From contig NC_043754.1 of assembly GCF_902148845.1 (NCBI RefSeq), forward strand, positions 20,802,931-20,866,930: a DNA stretch of 64,000 bases. The letters run 5' to 3'. Of the stretch, positions 32,122 through 43,657 are shown piece by piece. Below the pieces are notes generated by a model. It was not told the DNA's origin and searched no databases. It was given only the letters and a program-made list of their open reading frames with translations. Source of the stretch: Salarias fasciatus. Taxonomy: Eukaryota > Chordata > Actinopteri > Blenniiformes > Blenniidae. Within the stretch, counting starts at the first letter, position 1; every line of letters starts with the position of its first letter. The translations under genes were made by a program, and so were the position numbers.

Positions 32122-33880
32122 TTACTGTGTGGCGCACTTGTTTGTGATGACAGCCCCTGTTATGGCCCCTATAGCGGCCCCTATAGCAGCTCCCAATCCA
32201 CTGGCCACCGGACCTGCCACAAAGCACACTCCGGCGCCGATCATAGCACCTCGCCGGACATAAAAGTTGAAGCGGTTCTCCTCCTCGGCTTTTCTTCTGG
32301 CTTCATCACGCTCCATATCGGGGTTTTCTAGGAGGAGGCGCTCCATCTCCTCCTTGATGGCTCTCTCAGCCGCCTCGAACAGCTCGTTGGTGTAGTACCT
32401 GCCCCCGTTTCTCTGCACCATGCTGTTGATCTTCTTCAGGAGCTCCTGCACTTCAGCTGGATTCCTCTCTCGGTTGTTGAGGACGTGGTGTCCTCCTTCG
32501 CACTGACCAACAAAGACTCTCAGGTCCTCGTTTTCATCAATCAGATCCCGGATGTTGCTGCTTTCCTCCTGAAGGTCATCTCCATGGGTGAATAGAGCCA
32601 TTGTGTACTCTGCTGACTTCTCCCCAAAAAGCTTCTGCAGCATTCTCACTGTCTCTCTTTCTTCTTTGGTGAATCTGCCGGGCTGTATGACCACCAGGAA
32701 GACATGAGGACCGGGAGAAGCAAACGAGATGCACCTGCCGATCTCCTTCCTCACGTCGTCCTCACTCCTCTTGGTGTCGAACAGGCCGGGAGTGTCGACC
32801 ACTGCCAGAGTCTGACCGCCAAATTCTCCCGTTTCTTTCTGACACTTGTACGTCAGTGAACACGTCGACATCTTCGACTTAAACACTTTTTTTCCTAAGA
32901 TGGTGTTTCCAGTTGAACTTTTTCCAACTCCAGTTTTCCCAACCATCACGATCCTGAGGTGAGATTCATCTGCACCTGCAAGACAGCCTGACACAGATAC
33001 ACAGGTAATGTTACAGAGCAGAAATCTACACAATCAGCCAAACTTTCAGCAACAAGCAACTTTCAACAGAAAACTTAGCAGCCATCCAACTAATTGACTG
33101 TCATTAGGATGAGGAGCCAAAATCAACACACAAAGGCACAAAACCAGAAGTGAAAATCTTCAAGGAAACAAAATAACATCAAATGAAATGGAAATAACAT
33201 GGCATAGGAGATTATTTCAAAATTATGAAAATGTCTGAATGATTTAAAATCTGTATGTGAAACATTATCTTGTTCTGATCTGTGATCTTTGATTTGTTTT
33301 CAGTTCCAAACAGTACTCAGTACTTTCCAAACATCCTCCACAGTATCGGCTGTAAATACTCTAAATATTTTCCTGTGTTGCAGCACCACATTGCTGAGCT
33401 GCTTTCTGTCAATCACACATGCACGGATACTTTCACACAATCACCGTGTTCTCCAAGTTACTGCATGTGTGCGTGTGCGTGTGTGTGTGTGTGTGCGTGA
33501 GCAGTGTTTGCAGGAAATAAAACTCTATTCCTGTAAGAGAAATAGGAATGTCTCTTACCGTCTGACTTGTCCGACGAATGTTTTTTTGATATCTTTGCAA
33601 GACTCTGAAGTTTTGCTTTCAGTGAAGAACCTCGAATTTCTGCAGAGAAATTGGGGTGAAACATTATCACCACATTTTGATTTTAAAACAGGGCATTCCT
33701 GCATTAACTGTCTGTGACGGCAGCTTCATTGACGTCTAACTGAATCTGAACCTGACTGATTGTGTTGATAGTAACAAATGGCATAAACTGATCTCTTAAT
33801 CTGTAAATAATAGAAAAAAAAGAATTTGCTGAATCACCATTTGAAAGAGACTGAATGGTTTAAAAGTACTTACTGCTCAT
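32122..33880 (-). CDS. GIMAP/AIG1-type GTPase, copy 3
   Basis: Predicted coding exons are 33874-33880, 33559-33639 and 32122-32987, joining to 317 residues, the same lengths as copy 1. The basic exon 2 reads as a variant of copy 1 ([18 protein letters not shown]). The GTPase core keeps [22 protein letters not shown] and LNNRE. It is the most diverged of the three, with changes clustering in the C-terminal helix and Gly-rich tail ([12 protein letters not shown]; ends NKCATQ). All splice signals and the start codon are conserved, so this and copy 1 look fully usable. GIMAP function (lymphocyte survival, membrane-bound GTP switch) is family knowledge, not shown here. Confidence 0.88.
33465..33498. 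repeat. Short (GT)n in GIMAP copy 3 intron 2
   Basis: An interrupted GT run at the same site as the long microsatellite of copy 1. Confidence 0.85.
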
Positions 33881-34561
33881 GTTTGTGCCTCCTCTGCAGG
33901 TCGCTGCTTTCTGAGTATCTGCTTTGTTTGTTTGAGCAGTGAAAATCTTCGTCAGTCTCCTCCCTGAAACACGTCCTATCAAAGATCTGGCTTTTCTGTA
34001 TGACAATAAATGATCAGCTGACGTCTCAAAAAAATGTTAGAGGACGTCAATGGCTAAGTTTACATGACTGTTTTTTTCCAATCTGATTGAAAACAGTCGT
34101 ATTAAACACGTTTGTGATCCACGTTTAATCCTCCTACAAGGGCCCTGGTTGGAGCCAATTTTACGGCGTCCTCTCGAATGGACGAGACCTGTGACATGCA
34201 CTGAAAGTCTCTCACAGGATTTGCTTTTTAGTTTTTATTAAAAAGTTTTTCTCAACCAGTACTGCATTTGGAACTCCTGCTTCCTGTTTAATGTGCACGT
34301 CATTACGTCACTAGGCATGAGGGGAACGCATGCGCAGAATGAGTAATCCCCTGTATAATCCGCTCTGCTGTCAGGTCCTGTTTATACGAGACACGCAGCG
34401 GATTATGGATCGGCGTAGACTACCTTGCACAATCGGATCCGAAATATAATCGGCTCCAAGTCAAGCGGATCCACTCAGGTGTTTGTTTGACACGGTTACC
34501 ATCCGCTTCACTTTACAATCTGATTATAAGGAGGATTTTTGGTTCTATATAAACATGCCTA
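33881..34561. other. Upstream region of GIMAP copy 3
   Basis: About 80 bp upstream of the start codon resemble the same region of copies 1 and 2. After about 33970 the similarity ends, which marks the edge of the duplicated unit. Nothing else is recognised. Confidence 0.45.
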
Positions 34562-36267
34562 CACTCTAAAAAGAAATGGCTAGACTCAACAAAAAAAAAT
34601 CAACGCAACAGTTTGCATTAGTCTTTTTAAGTTATGGCAACCTCAGAAATTACATTGAATCAACAAACTATATTACTTTGAGTAAATTCATTTTTTGTCA
34701 TCAGTCAAAGATCATTTTAGGTACTGCTTACTTAAAGGGGCTGTATCATGCAAAATTCACGTTTTGTATGTTTTAACCTTGTTATATGGCTATGTACTCA
34801 CCAAAAACACCCCCAAAGCATTTTTTTCCTCCGTGCCCCTCCCGCACCCGTGAAAACGCTCTGTTTTCCCACGTTCACGTCACACGGAGAAGATGGCTCC
34901 CCTGAGCCCCCCTCCCACAGGCCCTCGGCAATCAGCGTTGCCGCTTTTTTCTAACTCTGATTGCGGAGATAAACTTTAACCATCGTCTGAAAGCAACAGT
35001 CAAGCAAGAGCAAGAGTCTGAAGGATCTGCGCTTGGTGAGTTTCTAAAAGGAAAAGACGTTTTCGCGTGTATTTACGTGTAGAGAAGCGAGAGCTAAAGA
35101 GCTAAAGCTAACCCTTAGAGACGCTAACGAAGCACTGATTGGTTGAAGTACGCTGTCAGTCAAAGTCCACAGGGGGAGAGGCGGGATTTTCAGTGAAACG
35201 GAGCGTTTTCTCTTCCGGGTTTCAGAATTAACCCCAGAAAATCTTTTATTTCACACAAAATGACTTTTCCTTTGCGCCAAAAATAAACTATTACCATGTT
35301 AATGCAATTTCTAGGGTTTGGACTAGCTAAAAAAAACATGATACAGCCCCTTTAATAAATGCAAGATTTTTTAAGTTGATAACTCAAATAAATTGGCTGC
35401 CCACTTTTAAGTTGTTAAAATGGCCAGTTTCTGTTGAACCTTAATGTTGTGAGTATTTGGGAATATGATGCTGTCGTGGGCACTGTGGACTGATTCTGCA
35501 CAGGCAGTATCAGGCTACTAATAAGCCCAGAGGCAATTGAGAACTGTTCTGTTGAACTCTATGAGTTTTTGAGTAGTACCAGGGGCAGATTAAATGCTCA
35601 ATACTTCTCATTCCAGGTTTGACACAAAAAGTAACTTAACTATTTATATTAACTGAACAAGAACACAACCAAACACAACTACCAATAACACTATTAACAT
35701 CAGAACATCGAAATAAATAATGAAATCAATGTTTAAATCTTGAATATCTCCTCCCAAACTCCCATGATGCACTGCGGCACCACCATCATCATTGTTAAAT
35801 TCTTCAAAGAGCCTGTTTCCTTTATGCTGTGACCAACACTAACCATGCCGATGTGGTGTCCTGACCCCACTAGAACTATTAAAAATAAATTTTACTCACC
35901 ATGAAATGTTGCTTGCATCGAGGTTTTTCATCCTGCTAACCCACTGTCGAACTTGTCCAGGCATGTTGTGTGGCGAGAGGGAACTTAAAATTGTGAAGTC
36001 AACGTTGACAAAATCAAATTATCAAGCCAAGTTTGTGAAGTTATAACAACTTGAATTTTGTTTTAAACCCATCAACAATGAATTTTGAGTTCAAACTGCA
36101 AGCAAAATTAAGTTGATGTAATTAAGAACATAACTTTTTCATAACTTGAAAAAAATAGGTTTGGAACTTAGAAGGTTTATCAAAATCAACTAATTACAAT
36201 TTTTTACTTGGATCCATGTATTAAATCAAGTGGTGTTAAAAGCTCCTCTGAGTTACTTTTTAGAGTG
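34562..36267. mobile_element. Non-autonomous DNA transposon with CACTCTAAAAAG tips
   Basis: Short terminal inverted repeats CACTCTAAAAAG lie inside a TA dinucleotide on each side (34560-34561, 36268-36269). The interior is AT-rich with many AAGTTGA/TCAACTT strings in both orientations, as in a common fish MITE type. A TTAA MITE (34736-35351) is nested inside. The TA target fits Tc1/mariner or related groups. No transposase. Confidence 0.7.
34736..35351. mobile_element. TTAA-flanked MITE 4
   Basis: The 616 bp element has terminal inverted repeats starting AGGGGCTGTATCATG, with TTAA on both sides (34732-34735, 35352-35355). It lies inside the CACTCT-tipped element and so is younger than it. 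No coding capacity is visible. Confidence 0.88.
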
Positions 36268-36529
36268 TAATATGAACTGTTTGAGTGTGTCACAATAAAC
36301 AAAACTGAAGTTACCTCCTGACACAGTAAAGTCGTATCAACGAGGATTCAAAGTTGGTTTGTGCTGAAATTCTCTAATTCCACTCCAATTTCGTTAATAA
36401 AGCAAGGGATACAGCTATTTTAATACACACAGAAAAAAATACAGTTTAGACCAACTGAAGTTCTGGCTGACCCCCAAGGTCAATTTGTGATAGTTTCTGG
36501 TTTCCTGTGCAATGTTGCTGTGGTTATTG

Positions 36530-36870
36530 GTTAATCTTTATGCGCTCAATTAGGATGATGAGGTATTTATTGGGAGATTAATCTTGTTAACCCATCTAAG
36601 GTCTTACTACTTAATTTTGGGGGATGACCTTAATTGTACTATTGGATAGATCAATCCAAAGCAGTGATTCCCTCTCTAAAATGGCTAAAGCAATCTTATC
36701 ATTCATGAATGAAATTGGTGGTACAGACCCATGGTGCTTTCTTTATCCAAGTAAAAAGCAGTTTTCTTTTTACTCTTATGTTTATAATATTCTCCAGAAT
36801 AGCCATCGACGATGATGTCTGGGAGGATGCATTAGTTCGAGTAAATGACAGCACATCCTTCGCTAAGCTA
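36530..36870 (+). pseudogene. L1/Tx1-type LINE endonuclease fragment
   Basis: The plus strand reads DRSIQSSDSLSKMAKAILSF, then IGGTDPWCFLYPSKKQFSFYSYV, which follows the L1-type pattern of a region between the GDFN and SRIDY motifs (DxWR, P, ysFfS). A frame change falls just before the expected SRIDYIL (here SRIAIDD). The rest of the element is missing or unrecognisable up to about 37260. Confidence 0.6.
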
Positions 36871-38324
36871 AGTTTGATACAATCTGAGGTTGTCCACTGT
36901 TGGGGGACACACTTTTATTGTCACTATTGTCAGGATGAAGTAAAAGAACAGTTGTATCAGCTGCACATCAGGTCCCCTGTGTGTCATTGGTACCAAGCCT
37001 CAGAAACTTCTAAGGTATTCTGTTAAAATGTGAATATACCAACATGTTCCAGAGACAACACTCACACAGTGCCTGAAACATCCCTGAAAATGAGATCAGC
37101 TCTTGCTTGGCAGATGAGTATACCAAATTGTCCAATTGAAAATGGAACAAAAGGTCTGTTACATGAAAGATCAGGATCCTTCCAGGGCAAAATACTCAAG
37201 CGACTGTCCTGCGTGGTTTTCTCAGTTAGAGCCAGTGCTGAACATTACACCTGAAAATACTAATAGCTAATCTCAAGTCAGATGTTTGGTATTTTTCATA
37301 CTCAGTCAAGAATCAAAGAACTCGGGGCAGACAGACAAAAAGTTCCAGGCTTCAACACCAGATATATATTTTACCAGCTCTAAACCCTCCAAAATATATC
37401 CTCAAGCCACTGATGCTTCTAATAGTTGTCAACAGGTCACCGGCAAACATGACACACATGTTTTGGTCTTACTCCCACCTTCAAGGCTACTGGACATTAA
37501 ACATAGTGCTGACACCATGTCCATGTGGCGTGACAACTTTTGTGTTTATTTAATTTTACTTTAGGAAAAAACCAACCAGTTGTTCCTGGTATCTGCAGGA
37601 GCCATTCTCCCAGCTTGAGGGTTACTGCCCCCAGTGTCCCAATCACTACTGGTATCACTGTTGCCTTCACTCCCCACACTCTCTCTAGCTCTTCCCTCAA
37701 CCCTTGGTACTTCTCCAACTTCTCGTGCTCCTTTTTCCTGATGTTGCCATCACTTGGGATTGCTACATCTATCACCACAGCTGTCTTCTGTTGTTTATCC
37801 ACCACCACTATGCCTGGTTGGTTGGTCATCACCTGCTTGTCAGTCTGGATCTGGAAGTCCCACAGGATCTTGGCTCGATTGTTCTCGACCACCTTTGGAG
37901 GTGTCTCCCATCTTGACCCTGGGACCTCCAGTCCATACTCGGTACATATGTTCCTGTACACGATGCCTGTTACCTGGTTGTGCCGTTCCATGTATGCCTT
38001 GCCTGCCAGCATCTTACCCCCTGCTGTGATGTGCTGTACTGTCTCTGGGGCTTCTTTGCACAGTCTGCACCTGGGGTCTTGTTTGGTGTGGTAGATCCCG
38101 GCCTCTATTGATCTTGTGTTAATGGCCTGTTCTTGTGCAGTCATGATTAGTGCCTCTGTGCTGTCCTTCAGTCCAGCCTTTTTCAAGCCACTGGTATGTT
38201 TTCCCAATGTCAGCAACTTCTTCAATTTGTGGGCGGTGCATGCCATGCAGGGCTTTGTCTGTCCATGATAGCTCCTCTGGCTCCTCCGTACTGGACTTTT
38301 GATGTCTGAGGCATTCACTTAGCA

Positions 38325-39042
38325 CCTCCGTTCTCAAACTGTGGTACGTGAGCTCCCTCTAGTGGTACGCGGAGGAATCACAGAAATGTATATATTCTTT
38401 GAAGATTAGTTAAAAGTTAAAACTTTCAGAAACAAATATTACCACCAAAATACATAATAATTTCAAATTAAAACACGTCAAATCCACTGTAATTCACATT
38501 CAGTTTTCCTCTTCCAATATAATGTGTTGGACTGCGACGTGGTCACGTTCAGTCACGTAGTAGCGCGCACATACGTCATCGACGATTAAACTAGCTTAGC
38601 TTCACCGTCATGAGGGTGCAGAGGTGTAATGAGAGGTCCAAAAACTCTACAAATGTGGCTCCAAACAGGAGCTATGAGGAAAAGAAGTGCAGAACAGTAA
38701 GAGAATACAACTAGCAGCCCTGCTGAAACTGAAGTTGACGACAGTGAAACGAACATGAGGGCTATCAGGTGGCTAAGTAGGCAGCGTAGCCGAAGCGTCA
38801 CCGGCATCTGCTAGCGTTAGCAACAAACAACGCTGCATGAGTGCTCGCAGGCGCGTGTGAGAGAGAGAGAGGGAGAGAGAGTGAGGATGTAAGTGAGAGG
38901 GAAAGTTGCCCCTTTGTGTGTGACAGTTCTAGTGTTATGCCTTTGCTAACTGTGGCTGACAGATTAAACAAAAACATAAAGACCAGGACTATGAGAAATA
39001 TACCTGCTTCCTGTGGGTGTTATCTTCATTTGAAAAGCGTAT

Positions 39043-39085
<43 letters not shown>

Positions 39086-39170
39086 TTTTAACCTTGGTCA
39101 TAATGGTGGTACTTGGAAAGCCTCATTTGTTTTGAGGTGGTACTTGGTTTAAAAAGTTTGAGAAACACTG
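38325..39170. mobile_element. hAT-like element 1 inside the Rex6-type LINE
   Basis: ACTTAGCA flanks both ends (38317-38324 and 39171-39178), an exact 8 bp duplication. The tips contain GTTCTCAAACT and its inverted partner AGTTTGAGAAAC, as in hAT families of fish, with GTGGTACG-type subterminal repeats. The 846 bp interior has no transposase. Confidence 0.9.
39041..39089. repeat. (ATTT)n microsatellite
   Basis: Twelve ATTT units near the right end of the hAT-like element. Confidence 0.95.
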
Positions 39171-40115
39171 ACTTAGCAGATCATCACTGGGGGGCATCTT
39201 CTTGGTATGCTCGTGGAGTCGTGACGTTTCCTTGTGGATAGTGGTTCTGACACTCACTAGTCCTCAGCCTCCCTCCTTTCTCTTTGTTTATAACCTCAGT
39301 ATGCTGGACTTAGGGTGGAACCCTCCATGCATTGCAAGGACCTTTCTTGTCTTGATATCAGTGGCTTGCATTTCTTCCAGTGGCCAATTCTGATTACTGG
39401 TAGGGCGTGGGTGTTTATGGCCTGGATCTTATTCTTGCCATTCAGCTGACTCTTCCGGACCTGTCTTACTCTCTGTAGGTATTTGGCTGTGGCTGACTTT
39501 CGAGCTGCCTCCTCATGGTTACGATTTACATGTGTGAGCCCCAATTACTTGTAGCTGTCCTGCACATCTGTTATGTTCCCTTCGGGTAATTCAACTCCAT
39601 CAGTTGTGATCACCTTGCCTCTTCTAGATACCATTCGTCCACACTTATCTAGTCCTAATGACATCCCAATGTCATTGCTGTATATCCTGGTGAGGTGAAT
39701 CAGGGAGTCAATGTCACGCCATTCTTGGCATACAGTTTGATGTCATCCATGTAATCTTGAACTGGTAACCAAAGCCGCTCCTGGTAATGATCTGGCTGAG
39801 GAGGTTCAGGCCTATGCAGAACAGCAGGGGGGACAAGGCATCTCCTTGGTATATGCCGCATTTGATGCTCATCTGTGCCACTGGCTTTGAGTTGGCCTCT
39901 AGACTGGTCTTCCACAGCCCCCATTGAGTTCTGAATGAAGCTCCTTAGAGTCCTGTTGATGTTGTACAGTTTCAAGCTCTCCAGTATCCACGTGTGTGGC
40001 ATTGAGTCAGAGGCTTTTTGTAATCAATCCATGCAGTGCACAGGTTGGTGCTGCCGGCCTTGCAGTCTTGGGCGATTGCCCTGTCAACCAGTAGCTGGTG
40101 TTTGTCATCCCTGGT

Positions 40116-41419
40116 CAGGGTTGGGAGGGTTACTTTTAAATTGTAATCTGTTACAATTACAAGTTACTTGTCAAAAATGTAATCAGTAACTTACTCTAAT
40201 TACGTCAATTAAAAAGTAATATACCAGATTACTTTTAGTTACTTTTAGATTACTTCACCAGCAAACATAAAAAATAAAGACAAATACACTGTGTCATCTT
40301 CACAGTGTATTTACAGCTCTAAACACTAATAAATGCTCTGAGTGTTCTGAACTCTGCTGAACTCTGTGCTCAGCCCCAATTAATACCAACAACATGACAT
40401 CCTCTAAACCTACTGAGAATCTGACTTTCTTTCTTTCTGACTCAGGATCAGAACCATCAGTTCAGACTGTGTTCCTCTAGTAGTTCTACAGTCCAGCAGC
40501 AGCACCAGGTGCCGCATTGACAGTGTTAAGAGATAGTATATACTTATTATATTATATACTCAATCTGCTGTGTAGCTGTACTGCTGTAGTGAGGAGTGTT
40601 TTGTGTTCAGGTCGGCCACGCAAAGTATTTTTTCAAGAGTTCGGATTTCATTTATTCCTCAGTGACAGAAGGAAACATGCAGTCGCCAATAAATCCTCCA
40701 TACAGGCTGAAGATATTATTGCCTCCATCAGATTCTTCCGAGTTCAGCCTGGTGAGGCTGTGGTTCTCAGCAGCAGGTTACTGACAGGTTAGCAGGCTAA
40801 TTACACTTTAGCTTCACTGTGAGTTCAGGTGTGTATCATACCTGTAGATGTGTCTTCAGGTTTGATGAGTTCCTGAATGTTGAGAACATTTTCACAGCTG
40901 GAGGCAGGATTTACATTATACAGAGAAGTTCTGGCCTCTTCTGACTGAAATACAAAATGTCTACATTTCCAGCCATAGAATGAGTTTCTCTCCCTGGGAG
41001 CAGCCATGACTCCAGCAGCAGGTGGTAAAATTCATGGCAGCGCCGGTTGTTTGATTCACGGTTCAGCATATCAGTAGAGCGGGAGGCTGCTCCAAGACAA
41101 CGGTCGATGCGGCGTCCATCATTTATATATCTACGGTGTCTATTGTTTAGAGATCTACGATGTGGCGGTTTGTGCCGTAAAGTGCTGTAAAGTATCAGAA
41201 AGTGTCACAATGTCTGTGTACGGCGCGGATGTGTGTTGTTGCCGCTAGATTCCGTCTGATTTTCAAAAGTAATCCCGCTCAGTAATTCGTGTTTTTATCA
41301 GAAGTACCTGTAACGAGATTACATATTTTTTGCGTGTACTGTAACGGATTACAATTACAATTTTTTTGTATGCTGATTACGTAACGCCGTTACATGTAAT
41401 CCATTACTCCCCAACCCTG
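40116..41419. mobile_element. hAT-like element 2 inside the Rex6-type LINE
   Basis: TCCCTGGT flanks both ends (40108-40115 and 41420-41427), an exact 8 bp duplication. The tips are CAGGGTTGGGAGGGTTAC and the inverted end GGAGTAATGGATTACATG next to CCCCAACCCTG. Subterminal TGTAATCTGTTACAATTAC strings are typical of this widespread fish family. The 1304 bp interior holds no complete transposase. Confidence 0.9.
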
Positions 41420-42340
41420 TCCCTGGTGTTATTGCCAATCCCTTTCTGTGCTTTACTCATGTGTTAATCCATGTGCCTACTTATCTTGGCTGCTATGATG
41501 CCTGATAGGAGTTTCCATGTGGTGATGATTTGGCTGGTAATTTGATGGTAATGTCCTTCATGATGAGGACTGTTCGACCTTGGGTTAGCCACTCTGGGTG
41601 GGTCCCTGATATCAGCAGCTGGTTCATTTGTGCTGCAAGGCGTTCATGGAGTGCAGTTAGCTTCTTAAGCCAGTAGATATGAATCTTGTCGGGCCCTGGA
41701 GCTGTCCAGCTCTTCATTTTGAACACTCTTGCCTGTCCATCTGCTGCCGTAATTACTATACTGGCTCTTGTTCTGGGAGGTTGCTGTGCTCTGCCTGCAA
41801 GCCTGCCAGCCATTGGGCATTGGTGTTGTGTGACACCTCTTTATCCCAGATACTCTGCCAGTATTGCTCAGTCTCAGCCCTGGGTGGGTTTGCTGTGGTC
41901 TTACTACCCTGCGACTGAGAGTAGACCTTAGCTGGACTGTTGAAGAACACCCTGTTTATTTTCCTGGTCTCAACTTCTCTCGTGTATCTCTTTACCTGTA
42001 GCTAGGGCTGTGAGTCTTTGCTTAGCAGTCTCCAGTGCCTCAGTTATTGACAGCTTTCTGCATTTCTTGGGCAGCTCTTTCTTGAGATTCACCCACATCA
42101 CCCCCAAATAATAATGAAATTTGGTACCAAACACAAATAACAGAGCAGCTTAACATGAGGACAGCTGACCTGAGAGAGAAGATCGTGACGTCCTGGGGGA
42201 ACTCAACAACCTCCTGCTTGCCAAGGCTAAATAATAATAAAGTACGATCGGAATCCCTACTCTACAGGCTACAAGATAGGCTACATGAGCAGCTGGAGTG
42301 ACCAAGAACCTACATGGAAAAGAAGGCTAGAGGGAAATCA

Positions 42341-43189
42341 TATATATATATTTGGTAAATGGACGGGGTGCACTGGCTGAAGTGTCCCAGGTTTATTAGG
42401 ATCTCTCGTTCCACTCAACCACACGATGAGCTGCGCTAAGAGTCACAAGGAAGTAACAACAAAGAAAAGTAAAGGTCAACTCTGTGAAAAATTACCACAC
42501 AAAGGAAGAAAAGACACACCACTGTGCAAAGTGAAGGGACCACCACCAGGGAGAACAGTCTATCACCTCTTGAGTCTGGCAGCTCAATTTGGGAACTGAA
42601 ATATAAATAAAAAATAAAGGGAAAAAAAATGGTGGAAAAAAGGACACCGTTTTCCGAAATGCATTAAAATAAACCTTAATATTAATCAAATGAAGTTTTA
42701 CAGAGGCAATAATTCAAAAGAAACTAATCCCTAATAAATCAAAACCAAGAAAACTAAAGTTGAAGATAAACGGAACAAGAATGAATAAGACAAAATCTGA
42801 ACTCAAGGTCAACAAAACAAACAAAACCAGAAATTCTGAACAAAATGCTAAAACAAAACAAAGAACAAAACAGACAGACAGATATTGCAGTCTGTCTGTC
42901 TGTCTGTTTTGTTCTTTGTTTTGTAATATATCTCAGACCCTGGCCCGGTTTAGGGTTTGGGGCTGAGCACAACAGGGTGCCACCTGGCCTGTACGTCTGA
43001 AGGAGCCACCCCCAGCGGAGGGAGGGGAATTGAGGTGTAGAGGAATTTGCCCGGATATATGGAGAGAGTTCAGCCAGAGGAAGGAAATTGGCTGAGGAAA
43101 AAAGCCATTCAAAGCAGACATTGCCATTTTTGGGGTACTTCCAGGCCCGAATAATAATAACACACAAAAAACAGCATTGCCTTTGCATC
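42341..43189. other. Gene-free stretch with a CAGACAGA inverted repeat
   Basis: No gene is seen. A hairpin of about 50 bp (42860-42925) pairs AAAACAAAGAACAAAACAGAC with its complement around ATATTGCAG. The poly(A) signal of slc23a1 follows at 43190. Confidence 0.5.
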
Positions 43190-43195
43190 TTTATT
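43190..43195 (-). terminator. Poly(A) signal AATAAA of slc23a1
   Basis: AATAAA on the minus strand, 463 bp past the stop codon, the first good candidate in the 3' UTR. Confidence 0.55.
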
Positions 43196-43657
43196 AGCAT
43201 GCAGGAGAGTTGTCAAATGAGTCGATGAGAAAGAAAAACAATATTTTCAACAAAATGTATTGGTTGACATCAGTTTAAATACTTCATGATGCATGCCATG
43301 TAATACATAAAAAACACTCTACACACTTCATAATACAGTTTACATAAAATCACTACACACTTCTTTTTTTCTCTCTTTCTCTCTCTTTGAAGCAAAATTC
43401 ACAACTTGTAGGGTTGTTGGTTTTTATTTGCATGTAAAGGTCCTACTGGTCAGCAGTGAAGATGTATGATTGTCATGTACCAAGTAAAAATTAAAAACTT
43501 GATTAAAAAAAATCACTACGCATTACACAACACAGACTGCTGAGTACCCTGTTCACATACTACACCGTACATGTGACTGGAAAGAAACGTGTCATAAATC
43601 ATCAGTCATGAAGGCTCTATCATTATTGGGCTAATAACATCACAAAGGTCATCGCAG

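Larger units (their letters stand above)
37510..42340 (-). mobile_element. Rex6/R4-type LINE, broken, with two nested hAT-like elements
   Basis: Read on the minus strand, from 42.3 to 37.5 kb, pieces follow the order of an R4-clade LINE: N-terminal region (RAETEQYWQSIWDKEV near 41870), RT start (SWTAPGPDKIHIYWLKK near 41700), RT palm (YMDDIKLYAKN near 39720), thumb (QLNGKNKIQAINTHALPVIR near 39400), then a zinc-like CRLCKEAPETVQHI and the restriction-like endonuclease (37497-38318). The endonuclease reads PGIVVVD where PD is expected, and VVIDVAIP follows. The open C-terminal piece is 273 residues. Several stops and frameshifts elsewhere make it inactive. The far 3' end after IPGTTG departs from the family, so the 3' tail is probably lost. 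Confidence 0.8.

Noticed and set aside
37540-38094. 184-codon plus-strand frame
   Set aside because: It is antisense to the Rex6-type endonuclease, which has clear family motifs.
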